From Sambucus nigra (lineage: Eukaryota > Streptophyta > Magnoliopsida > Dipsacales > Adoxaceae), in assembly GCA_949130495.1 (NCBI GenBank), contig OX422222.1, positions 271,984,109 through 272,048,108 on the forward strand: a DNA stretch of 64,000 bases. The letters run 5' to 3'. The translations under genes were made by a program, and so were the position numbers. Shown here piece by piece: positions 11,727 through 23,154 of the stretch. A model generated the notes under the pieces. The model was not told the DNA's origin, searched no databases, and saw only the letters and a list, made by a program, of their open reading frames with translations. Position 1 is the stretch's first letter. Every line of letters starts with the position of its first letter.

Positions 11727-13596
11727 GAGTTCTTCATATTTTGGTTTTCTATGATTTCTTGTTGGTGATATTTGGTGGGAGTTCTTAATTTAGATGACTA
11801 TTGAGTTGGTTGGCCTAGGTTAACGTCGATAGTGGGAGTTTTGGTTATTTTGAACTAGGTTTTTGTAAAAAACCCTAACTTTTCTCTTTCATCTTCTTTA
11901 TTTTGAAATTGGGTTTTTATATTTATGAGTTTTTCCCCAAACGTCCAGTGAATATATAATTTCATCCGCGAGCTTGAATCAGAGCTACCCAGAATCACTA
12001 AAAGGAGGTTTCCATGCCCTTTGTAGGTGGTTAGGCCTGAGGACGAACCAGATCACCCCCGTTATAGGCCCAAAACTCAGTTCAGTAGTGATATTCTTCT
12101 ATTTATTTAGATGTATTATCCCAATTAAATGACATTTATTATATGGGATTCAACGTCTCTTTGATCTAAGATATTGAAATGGTTGGGCCTTAACTTTCCC
12201 AACAAAACTTGCCTCTCAACCACCAAATCAAAACTCCATAGAGATCCCAACTAGAGTGCTCAAGCCATGCTTGTTCAATCAAGGCTACATGTGTAAGAAA
12301 GTAACAATGTTAGTAATTATTCCAATATACATACAATCTTATAATTACTTTATTGTTCACATAGCATCCCATCAATCTCTTGGGTCTGCTCGCATACGTT
12401 TTCACCTATTTAATGTTAATTTTTTTTTTAGTTTCATAATTTTAGGGTGTGCACTTATTCACAATGTCAGCCCGACAAAAAATTAATTTAAAATATGTGA
12501 AAATATATTACACCACCTTACTTTTTCCCTCAATTGAAAGTATTTGACCCCGAACAAACCAGACCCTTAGGCTAAAATTAAATGTCGAGTACCTCACCAC
12601 ATAATTATCATTACATAAGGTTTCTAATTTTATTTTGCATAAGAGACAATTTTTAATATCAAAGTGCTAAAGTACCAATATTTTATAGACATAAAGAAAC
12701 TATAAGAGACAATTCTAATCATATATCAATAAAAAATGTCTCTAAATGTAAATTAATGATAACCATTTGAAAACCAAGAGATTCATTGAAGTCACTAATA
12801 TATGAAAACCAAGAGAGCGGCACTTCCTTTACCGATAAAAGCAATATAATTTTCTAAATCTCTATTCTCCCTTATTGCATTTTTCTGATCGTTGTTTAGA
12901 TTTACTACTTTCATTCAAGGCCCTTTCTTCAATCAAATATGGAAATAAAATCTTGGGTGGGTTTGATATGAATATAAGAAATCAATACATACTTTTAGGT
13001 ACACAACATCAACCTCAAACACCACCAAACTAACAATAAAAATGTAAGTTTAAAAAAAAGAATAAAAATAATGGAGTTAGTGGAGTTAAAACCAAGATAC
13101 AGAGGTGCAAAATATCGGTTCTTGAAAGAAGGAATCCATATTTGGCTCACTTCAATGGGAGGGATGCACCTAATATAATTTAGTGTTGCCCCTAAAGGCA
13201 ATCTTAAAAAACCCAAAAAAATCAGTTGGCATTTTTCAAGCATTTGGAATTCAACACGTAAAAAAAATTACCCCAAGGGCACTCTGTATCACCAGCAGAG
13301 AGAGAGAGATGCAGAAACACCAATCCAATCGATTAGTTTCTCATTTTGATTTTATTCCTGATTAAGAGAATAATACAAAACCAAATGGATAAAAGAAAAA
13401 AAACATTTACATTGGGTGTGTTCTAAACTTTCTTACTGGTGGACTAAAAGAAATCAAATCCAAATATAGCATAGAAACCAATCTCATTGTAGCTTCTACT
13501 GACTAAAAAATATTAGTGTGGAGAGAGCACTGCAGAAATCATAATAACAGAGTTGTGTGACAATAGATGTTGAAATGGTATTAAATGATATTAAAT

Positions 13597-14505
13597 GATG
13601 AACTTGAGGATACAAAAGATGTTGCCTCTAAAACTCCTGTAGACAGATCTCGCACACTTTTTGCAGATACATTTGATTCAACACATAAATTAACTGGGAG
13701 CATTTTATCTTCTATGAAAGCTTTATAATTAGTGACGCCCTTTGAGGAACGAAAGAACAACTTTGTGGTGAAGTCCACTCTCAGTGACCTGTCCAATTGA
13801 TAATTTATTATTTGATCCTCTAGGTGAGCTGTTGGCATATGCACGAAGAAAGCAACCTCAGTTGCTTATGCTGTTGAGGCCCTTCATTGATTCAAAGCAT
13901 CAAGAGATAAAGAAAGGAACTCTAGACAGAACAATTTGAAATTCTCAAAGCTTCAAGATTATGTGGAGTAAATGAGTTCTGCTACGCGAGTGATTCTTAT
14001 GCCCTCTATAAAGGATGCAAGCCATGACTTTATTTTTCCTTGGCACGCGTTTGATATCCACCAACCTGACCTTAAACATCAGATAACCAGTCTCCCAAAT
14101 CCAGGAACTTTTTGTCCGAATGAGGTGAAGGTAGGTGGAGAGGAGATCTCGTGAAATGCAACAGGGGGATCCAAGCATCACATAAGTACCCTCGTAAATC
14201 ATATCTTGAGCCAAGATAGCTTCTATCCTCTATATCCTCTGGCTGAAGGCACTCCCTTGGATTTTTCACTCACCTCAGAAGCTCTGCAGATCACTTCCAT
14301 TCCAGATATTCTAATCCCCCCTTCCGACTTGACTCATTTTATGAGGGTATTATATAAGGGGGGAGTAAGTGAAGGAGAAGAGAAAGTGAAGTGAACTTGT
14401 GTCAATCCATGTAGAATGGATGGGGGAGAATGTGGGGGTTTCTTTGTTGAGCTTAATTACTGCGGGAACCCCAAAACAGGAAGAGCTTCAGTTATCTACA
14501 TATAG
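13597..14505 (+). pseudogene. POLA2: DNA polymerase alpha subunit B pseudogene (C-terminal part)
   Basis: In the living gene this protein is the B subunit of the polymerase alpha-primase complex, which starts DNA replication in the nucleus. Here only blocks survive. Block 1 (13597-13800) includes VTPFEERKNNFVVKS and has a stop at 13726. Block 2 (13799-13939) is shifted by one base and includes ELLAYARRKQPQLL and RPFIDSKHQEIKKG from the phosphoesterase-like domain. Block 3 (13951-14505) stays in one frame through LKHQITSLPNPG, SFYPLYP and FVELNYCGNP to the C-terminus, and is broken by stops at 13969, 14152 and 14392. A large stretch is missing between blocks 1 and 2, and about a dozen residues are missing near 14145. 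No introns interrupt block 3, which suggests a retrocopy, but no poly(A) tail is visible. The identification is from remembered family similarity and is strong across several motifs. Confidence 0.85.
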
Positions 14506-17148
14506 ATCTCAGTCAATTTTAAGGGTTTTCAGTCACTCGACCATGGTCTAAAAATTCATGATCTGCAAAAGATGTGAAACATTCATATATTGGTTCAAAG
14601 AGGTAACACATTGCAAGCCTACCAACGTACTAAAATGGGTGGCATTTAATTCAAAATGAAGCACCAAAAGCATCATTGTATATGGATATGCATATGTATA
14701 CATATGCATACTAAAACGAGACATGCACAAAATGAATTTGTAATAACAAAGTCAAAAGGTAAAAATTAATTCATAATGATAAACATGATTTTCAATATCA
14801 AACAATTAACAAACCCAACAAATATTCTATGAGAAGAACTAACCTAGATAATGAATTTTACCCATATTTTTTTGCTATAATGGGCTGCCACACGGGGAAG
14901 GTGCTTCTTCAAGGTTGGAATAAGGGAGGCCTCTCTTGACAATGCAAATTACAAAATCCGATTCTGTCCGTCAACTCTCCTCTCAACGTCTTCCAATTTG
15001 TCATCAGCTACTATGACATCCAATGATCCGGACAGTTAGTAATTTTTTTCAATCTAATTTATTACCAATGTCTAGTAAAAAAAATTCATTTCACCTCCAT
15101 TAACTTCCTTGCAAACCACGTTCTCTACTTATCCTCTTTGCAAACCATTCCCAATGAAAACCATGTTCTCTACTTATCCTCTTTGCATCTCCATTAAATT
15201 CACATGTTCACCACCATCTCATCAATATAGCTATAACTCATAAACCCATCTAGCAAAAAAAAACATGTTCCCCCACATTTTGTCAAACAAAACATTATCA
15301 ATTGAGCATAAGATTGCATATGATGGAACCCGTAAGGAATAGGTGAAATACCATCTTCAGTTTAGGATGGTTGATTCCTCCCAAGGTTTCTCCGCTCAAG
15401 GCTACTCAAGGTGAATCCTTAGGGACTATTACCACGAGTTGGGATGTGATAGCAGGTTGTTCAGATTTCTGGACCAGCAGCTCATATGTATGGCTCCATC
15501 AGCATCACCTCCAAAGTACACAGAGTTGATCATCAGTTAAATCCCAATACAAAATCTTGTCAACACTACCAACATACATTTCTAAAGAAATAAAGATGAA
15601 AAAGAGGAAGAAGAAAGTGATTGAGATGCTGAAATGTGTAGATATAACCTAGGAATCAATTCATTACTTGACCATAAGGAATCGATTCTATATGATATCC
15701 CTATCGTTGCCATTTGAAAAACTAACATTTGACTATAAAATGTTATAAACAATGCTAAACATTATACCAAAGTAATACCCACTGCTAACTGATTAGTTAA
15801 AAAATACAAAATTCAAAACAAAGTTCCATGAAATCCATAAGATATCCGTATCTTTAACATTCAACAAACTAACATATATGACTATAAAACATAAGAAAAA
15901 AATGTTAAACAATACAACAGAATAATACTCAATGCTACAATAGTTTGAGACCGCAGTAAACACAACAAATCGTAGTCTAAGCTGAGAAAATATAAAAAAA
16001 ATACCAAAAAGTTAGCAATCCTAAAATATAAATAGAAAGGTTAATCAATAACAACACCAAACATAAATATTTCCATACCTATCATTTCACATCCACATCC
16101 CACGGGTCTTATCATAGCCTTCGATTAATAAAACTATTACTATCATAAAAGTGTTAAAAGAATTAAAACAGAGATAGAGATAATTTATAAACAATGTAAC
16201 GAAATAGAGATATAAATGAAGCTTTCATATGGTGTCCAAAATATAGGTGAAAACTGAAAACTTAGGCCGCAGTGACTATTCGTTTGTTGCAGCCATTATT
16301 TTCCTCTTGGCTTTGGAAGTGATTATTTGAAGTGACTATTCATATGGTGTCAGCTATGACTATTCAATAACAGTATATAATCTAACATACGTTTTTCAAT
16401 AAAATATATGTGCATACAGTGGACATGTTAAAAAGAGAATGACGTTCCTTATAATCACTTGATTCTTTCCGGTACTTAAATGTCCAAACCTAAGTAAATT
16501 CATAAACTAAGAACATAATGCATAATCACTTCTCAAATTAAACAATCTTTACTTATTATTAACCATTTTTAGAATATAATATTAATATAGTAAACTAAAT
16601 ATAACAATTCACACATTCGTCACTGTGGCATTTTGTCAAACATTTATTATTCACAATATAAAGACATCTTATATTAACAGCTAGTAAACCATAATCAATA
16701 CCACCTGTATCAGTTGTTATCTGTACCAAATATGATATTTTGACCATTTTAACTCCATAGTTACAAAACCCTTACAAACCAAATAGCAGTCATGACTTTG
16801 ATTTTAAACAAAAAGAAACCCAAATGCATACACAAAAATAGCATTTAGAAAGAAAAAAAATGGCAAAGTGGAGAGCTATACCAGGATGGATTTCCACCGC
16901 ATGATAAATACAATATCAGATCTGCAAAACAAATGAAATGAATCTTAGTCTCCAAAAAAACAAAATCCTAATATGCAAGTAGTTTCGTTTTTTTAAGACT
17001 TGGGTTTGGGGTTTGGATCTCCAAATACTAAGAATTTTTGAGTTTGAATCCCTCAAAAAATAGGTTTGGGAGGTTAGAAATGAAAATCGGTGGTTGGGAA
17101 CCTAAAAGCAGAGTAGTGTGTGAGAGAACATAGAGTGAGAAATATTAC
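14506..17148. other. Non-coding stretch with no supported gene
   Basis: AT-rich sequence with no convincing open frame or domain on either strand. It holds one imperfect 147-bp duplication at 15694-15945. The rest shows only simple AT-rich and CT-rich text. Confidence 0.5.
15694..15945. repeat. Imperfect direct duplication, period about 147 bp
   Basis: Two diverged copies start with GATATCC at 15694 and 15841. They share ACTAACAT, TGACTATAAAA and an AATACxCAxTGCTA end. Function unknown. Confidence 0.6.
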
Positions 17149-17187
<39 letters not shown>

Positions 17188-17215
17188 TTAGAGCGAGAGA
17201 GAGAGGGGGAGAAAG
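17149..17215. repeat. Compound (GT)n(GA)n microsatellite
   Basis: A run of GT (17149-17170) passes directly into GA repeats that become imperfect by 17215. Confidence 0.95.
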
Positions 17216-18149
17216 GGAGAGACCGTGTGGTGTGGAATGGAGTTAGACTAACAAAGGGGGGAAATGAAAAGTTGAAGTGGAAAACTTTAAGGGGGAAATT
17301 TAAAATTTGGGAAAGGGAAGCATTGATCTTAACCCTTGATTTTTGGAGGGTGATGTGGACAAATCTGAGTCGTTATTGTGCTTAGACAATTCAAAAACAA
17401 TGCTATCTTATTATATATATATATATTCTATTAAAAATATTTTTATTAATATTAAACAATAATTTTTATGCTTTAATTTAAAGGGCAAAGATGTCTTTTA
17501 TCATGTGAGAGAAAAATGTTGATGATGTCAGCTAGCGATCAACTGAGTCAACTTATGATTTCCGTTAGTTTTGGTCCCAACGAACTAATACATAAACAAA
17601 CGTACCTCAAGCAACTAATATTATAAACAAACGTACCCCAAACAGTAAATGACCCTTAAAAAAATAGGTGGTCGTATGTGAGATTTTAGTTCTTATAAAT
17701 ATAGGTGGCCTGACAAGATTCAAAAAACATTATGTGGCATCATACGAAGTGCTTTAGATTTTTAAGAAAACCGGATACATAGTGCCAATCAAATGAGTGA
17801 AATAATAGCTTTGGTTTTCTATTAAATACATATTATGTATAAAAGGACAAAAATTATTTCTAAAAGCTATACAAATGCGTGTAATAAAAAATTTATCCCG
17901 CATTGTTCTAATAGGTTTCGTCCCCACAACTGAATAAAAAAAGGGCATCAAAGCACCATTGTCTTAACACTACATCCTAAATACAAGACCAATTAGTAAA
18001 CAGTTGGTATATAATTTAAAAGACATACTATTTAATAGATGTATTAGTTATAACATATAGTGTTGGAAAGAAAATGGCCAAAAAACAGATATACCATTTA
18101 AAAGAAAAGACAAAGGTTCTTTCAAGAGCTATATTATGCACTGATTAAG
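17216..18149. other. Non-coding stretch with no supported gene
   Basis: No recognisable gene. A minus-strand open frame of 65 codons at 17754-17951 matches nothing known. A short motif, ACAAACGTACC, is repeated around 17600-17640. Confidence 0.45.
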
Positions 18150-20190
18150 GGTGAAAAGTAGCGCATAGTCAGCACGCCGATCGTTGTTTTCGTTTCACGT
18201 CCTTAATAGAAAAATCTAAACTTATGACTACACTCTTTTAAGAGAGTATAGCGGCCAAGTCCGGGTATCAAATATCCACAGAGACGAGTTGCTAGAATTT
18301 AATTGGTTTAATATTTCTAGAATAAAAGTGTAAAAGATAATTTTGATAACCAAAAAATAAAAGATAATAAGAGAAAAGTTATACTAGGCATGTGTAAATT
18401 AAAGTACGTTAACAAAGAGAATAAAAACTATAGGTTGCGTCGAATATCCCTCACCCCGAGTTAATTAGTATAGAATGGTTACATGGGTCGACGAGTTATT
18501 AAGATTGAGTCTCGTTTCGATAATTAAATAAACCCAGGGTTGTCACACCCCTAAATTTGCATCAAAGTCTAACAAGATTTTGGCATTAATAAATACCTCG
18601 AAAATTAGGCATGCAAGGTCGTAAATACGGAGGATAAATGATATACCCCGTTAAATCTCCTAGGAATAATAACTAGGACAGCCCACTCGAAATAAACCCG
18701 TAAAACTCCATCACCAAACCAAAGCAACACATCAACCCGAAGTGAGTTCAATCTGACACAACCTAGAATAAACTAGCCGCTAAGCATGATTAAAAGCATT
18801 AAATAAATTAAACTAAATAATTAAGATAACGAATTAAATTAACTACACAATTTAAACTAGACTTGAAAATAAATGGAAAGCATAAAAAACTAGGGCACAA
18901 AGCACAAAAGAAAGAGAGAAGATAATAAATAGTATCCACTTACATTAATGGGTGTCAAACCACCAAGAAAATGGAGGGTATGGGGTTTCTCCACAAAATC
19001 CCCAAAATAGATTTTCAAACCTTAACCTAAAAACAAAGTAAAATGAAGATATTATGTGTTCTCTAAAAAATGAACCAAAGTTGGTATTTATACTAAGTGG
19101 GAATAAACAAGAAAAGAAAAAGGGAAAAGAAATAAAAATACGATAAGCCTCTTAATTACACAATAAAAATAAAAGGAAAGGAAAGAAGTTCGTAGAAACA
19201 CATCTCGGACAAAACAGGGTCCCGGTCGATAGGGGCTTGGGCTGGTCGACCGCGTGAAAAGTGAGGAGCACACTGGTTTGGTTCCATGAATAAAAACCAA
19301 TCTGCGGCCGACCGCGAGTTGGAAGCCGGTCGACCGGTAGCACCAGTACACCAAACTCGCTACAATACAACAGTGCACAAGACCCACCAAAAATGCTGGA
19401 TAAACACGCGGCCCCCCAATGGCCGAGACATATGTCGGGAACCCAACTGCCATGGCAAACACCAGCTATGTATTTGTTCCACCACTTGTAAAACCGAGAC
19501 CCACTAAGACCTCCATGTCCAAAAATGGTGAAAAAAAACCAAGAACCCAAATCTCCATTAATGGCCAAGCCAAGACCTATTTTGTGCTCGTGAGTGTTTT
19601 GCACAATCCAAAGCTCCATAATCGTGTGTTCAATTTGGCCAAAAGCATCCCAATTTGGGATGAACTCAAAACCAGAGCAAAACCCGAGCCTAGGGCCAAA
19701 TTGCCATTTTTTAAATGGGTTTACTACAAAAAACGAGTTAGGGACACAAGGGGTATTATATGAATTGTTAATGAAGGAGAAAAGGGACATGGTGGGCATT
19801 AATTAAATTGTTATTTTTCTTATAATTATTTACCGATTAAAGGTCCGTGTTTCCTTCGTTCAAATTCCGAATCGCACACCGTTTGCGGCCACGCAAAGCT
19901 TAGCACGAGGGAAATAAATTTCGTGAATACTTTGGGCAAAAATCCCAAAGTGTGAAATTACAAAAATTCCTCTGAACGTGCGAATCCCGACGAAATTTTA
20001 TCGGAACGAGCCCAAACTTCATACTTAGCACTTTAATACCTATAAAAGCTCAATTATACCTCAAATAAGATGTTAGCATATAAAATGGAGGTTGTCTGAT
20101 TAACGAGCATAATTATATGCATTAAAGTGCCCGAGGGGGCTAAAATGCCTAACTTTGAGGGTATAAATCTGCAATATTCGATACGAATCA
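18150..20190 (-). mobile_element. Athila-family LTR (3' LTR, minus strand); left end uncertain
   Basis: The right end, ...CGAATCA at 20190, is followed by a polypurine tract on the minus strand. A minus-strand TATA box (GTATAAATAC) lies at 19085-19094. In the presumed U5, near 18255-18285, is a reverse-complement match to the 'CTGTGGAT...CCCG' box that precedes the primer site of the plus-strand Athila copy at 50294. U3 holds several GGTCGACC-type palindromes (19221-19340). The long minus-strand open frame at 19152-19799 lies wholly in U3 and is not a gene. No clear primer-binding site remains at the left, so the boundary near 18150 is approximate. Confidence 0.6.
19085..19094 (-). promoter_or_regulatory. 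LTR TATA box (minus strand)
   Basis: GTATAAATAC on the minus strand, with CG-rich palindromes 130-250 bp upstream. It is the likely core promoter of this LTR, reading leftwards. Confidence 0.5.
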
Positions 20191-20990
20191 CACCCCCTAA
20201 CTTACACATTGCTAGTCCCTAGTAATGAAATTCAAAGTAAGAAGAACTATAAGAAAACTGCAAAATAGGATATATATACAAAAGCGATAAAAAAGATAAA
20301 AGCCACTTTCGCGGGAGAACGATTGCATTTAGCATATGCAATAAGCCGTTAAACTCATAGGTTACCTTAGTGGACGAGTGTCGCCTCATGAGGGTTTTCA
20401 AGGATGAAACCCACAAACATCATATGGTTTCCTCAAAATATGACCAATCAACATGCGACAAGCACAACAATACGAAAAATATTTCATACACATTATTAGC
20501 ATAATGAATAAATTCACACAAAAATCCCTATTAATAACATTATAGAATGAACTTCATTGAATTGAAACCTTAAAATGTGGGAGGGGAGTGAGCACATGCA
20601 AAGGATGACTTGGAAAAAACTTAAATAAATTGAATAAAAATTAAATCAGACATATATTCAATCCTCACGGGCATCACACTCAATAAATGAAATCACTCGG
20701 AAATGGAGGTAACACATGGGACATGCGAGCATAAAGAGTAAATGTAAATGGAAACTAGGCTACGCACATGTCACACAATAAAAACGCTAAATAGAAAATG
20801 AAAATTTGTAATTTCAATGAAAGGATATCATTCATTAAAGGAGGCGAAATATATTTTCACAGATAATCAAAACTATTTAAACTTTTAAAATAAATTCACC
20901 CTAGGATCACATAGGAATTTAAAGGGTTGTAATGTAGGTTTGGGGTTAAGAGTACGAAAGGAAAGGTATATGCACGGATTCAAAGGAAAG
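20191..20990 (-). mobile_element. Polypurine tract and 3' UTR remnant of the minus-strand Athila-family element
   Basis: On the minus strand AAGTTAGGGGGTGTGA runs into the LTR start and is the polypurine tract. The adjoining sequence (20206-20415) aligns with the 3' UTR just upstream of the LTR in the plus-strand Athila copy (48580-48780). Both share AAACCCTCA, GGTAACCTA and CTAAATGCAATCG. Beyond about 20500 similarity is lost. No env-like or pol coding was recognised, so the rest of this element is gone. Confidence 0.6.
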
Positions 20991-21061
20991 GTAAATAATT
21001 ATGTTGCGGGCCATTCCAAAAATTAGAAAATAACTTCCATAAAAGGCACTGAATATAACAA

Positions 21062-22129
21062 TGTGGAGAGTAAACAAAGCTTATTGAACACTATATACAA
21101 CATAATTATTTACTTAATAACAAAATATAGTTTGATCCTCATTAGAAGGTCATTTGAATGACTTTCATAAACTCTTCCGAATGAACTTAATGACCTCGTT
21201 CGAATGACATTAAAAATAAAAATAAATCTTTCAAAATCCTTTTCACAAAAAATTTGCCTTATAGAATATTAAGACAAACACCCAAATAAATATCCAAGTA
21301 TCAAAAATAATACACATGAGATCCATGGACTTTGAAGACAAAATATGGCATGAAACATGACACGATGATGTAGACGCGTTAAATTGGCCACTATGGTCTT
21401 CAATCACACATCATAGGTTTGAATAATAAACAAATAAAGCGGGTAATCTAAAATATATACAAATCGACTATATTAGAAATTTCTCCTAACAAATCTCCCC
21501 CTTTAGCTATTCCGTGACAAAATAAAAAGGACAGAAAACCTATGGGTCATAAAGCTCTTTTAAAGACTCAATCCCAACCCCAAAAGGAAAAAGTATAAAC
21601 ACTTGACATACACAAACTTTGAATAGCTTTACTCTTGTAAAACTTTCGCACATCGATGTTAAATTTGCACACTTAAACACAATTTTCAAATGCAAAGAGA
21701 ATAAGTAACAAATATAAATCCTCATATGAAAAATCCTCTCCCTTTGTCTAAAAATCATTACCTCAAGTAAGACCTCTCCCCCAAGGTAAAAATTTATCCC
21801 CCTAAGTTAAAGAGTTAGATACCATTTATCCCATTTTTTATTCAGGATTAGGCAAAGATAAAGACGCACAATATAAATAACTTCTCCCCCAAATGTAACA
21901 CATATGAAGATAAAGTAAACAAGTATATCATGCGATGATGTTAAGTGAAATGCAACAACAAACTAACTCGGGAAAACAAGCACAAATATTCTAAACAATG
22001 AACAAATGATATCAATTTTAGTGCAAAAATTGAGGCATAACCAATGTGATCATAAAATATTCCAATTTGAATTGAAAATGAAATATATGGCAAACATTAA
22101 TTAAATGCAAATACTCATAAATAAACATA

Positions 22130-22190
<61 letters not shown>

Positions 22191-22226
22191 ACCACACATA
22201 TACCAATAACTCACATAAATATACAT
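21062..22226 (-). mobile_element. Old copia relic, left part: 3' LTR end, polypurine tract, 3' UTR
   Basis: The LTR ends ...CTCCTAACA at 21491, followed by AATCTCCCCC at 21492-21501. That is the same minus-strand polypurine tract as in the better preserved copia element at 29841. The LTR start near 21062 is a guess. The downstream text to 22226 resembles copia 3' UTR and stops where the Tat element is inserted. It resumes at 40595. Confidence 0.5.
22132..22190. repeat. (TA)n microsatellite
   Basis: An almost pure TA run that lies about 40 bp from the insertion point of the Tat element. Confidence 0.95.
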
Positions 22227-22232
22227 AGGTAT
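22227..22232. repeat. Target-site duplication of the Tat element, left copy
   Basis: AGGTAT directly precedes the LTR start TGTAG. The same six bases lie at 40589-40594 at the outer end of the other LTR. Confidence 0.65.
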
Positions 22233-22735
22233 TGTAGAAATGTTTACCCATAATAAAAGAAATAATTATAGATTAGACTCTAAATAATTATAAATGCAGT
22301 GAAGAAACAAAGGATATTAGATGTATGTGGTTCGGCAGGGAAATCTTCCCACGTCCATGGGGATGGGAAGGAGAGAACTTTATTATGTAGGAAGAACAAC
22401 AACGATTGGAGTGCTAAGGTTGCTAGCTAAAAGCCCAAGTCATCACGTGCAATTTATAATCAATACCCTCATAATGGGTGATGTTGCCCTAATTTATAAG
22501 CTTAAGGATCCTACTCATCTAGGTTTCTTTATGTTCATCTTAATTACAGGTCATAAAGTCCTATACGGACTGGTCTTCCAACCCGTAAATGTGATCATCC
22601 TAGATTTAAATTAGTCTGCGTTTATCTTCATGTTCTTCCAATATCCTGGTCTCCTAATATCTATCACATGATATCCACGTGGCACGCGATGTCCACGTGA
22701 TATGTGTTCAGCCATTCCCCCTTTAATTTCCAACA
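22233..22735 (-). mobile_element. Tat element 3' LTR
   Basis: Starts TGTAGAAATGTTTACCC and ends near TTTCCAACA. It matches 40097-40588 along its length with many differences. It contains two CACGTG boxes near its right (U3) end at 22676-22699. Confidence 0.8.
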
Positions 22736-23154
22736 AGGTTGGGGCGATTATCCAACACAACATTCGACCCGACCTTATTTAATTTATTAGCCACGTGTTT
22801 TAAAATAGTTATTTGGACGCGTTCTCAAGATTGCACACGCTTGTTCCTTAGGCCACGAAACATAATCTTAATCATCATTCTGAGAATCATTTCTCACTCA
22901 CTTCCGCCCTTGGGCCACGCAACCCAGCATCACTTACCAAGGTAATGATGGCGTATGAGCGTGTGTTTGTCTATCCCAAGTGATGGACGAGAGTTGATGT
23001 GACACGAGGCAGAAGGTATAAGGCCCCCAAAGCCATATACCTTGTCATTCCATCGTCTATAGAGGTATTTTTTCTTTAACTTTCTCTTTCTAAAGTTTAA
23101 TCTACTTGAAGGAATTTTCCTCATCTTATTCTTTTTCTTCTTCTTAATTTATCC

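Larger units (their letters stand above)
11190..13596. other. Non-coding stretch with no supported gene
   Basis: About 2.4 kb between the CACTA terminus and the POLA2 pseudogene. I see a TATA-like box near 11502 and a short hydrophobic open frame (described separately). No domain or longer coding stretch is recognisable. A minus-strand open frame at 12995-13243 and a plus-strand one at 12256-12486 have low-complexity composition and match nothing I know. The first part (11200-12100) has the layout of an LTR or promoter, but no second copy was found. Confidence 0.4.

Noticed and set aside
13945..14269. Minus-strand open frames over the POLA2 pseudogene
   Set aside because: The plus strand carries the clear POLA2 similarity, and the minus frames are its shadow.
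18541..18560. A chromovirus-type LTR start (TGTCACACCCC)
   Set aside because: No matching end, primer site or second copy. It falls inside the R-U5 part of the minus-strand LTR.
19152..19799. A 215-codon minus-strand open frame
   Set aside because: It lies wholly within U3 of an LTR, overlaps palindromic promoter boxes and has no recognisable domain.
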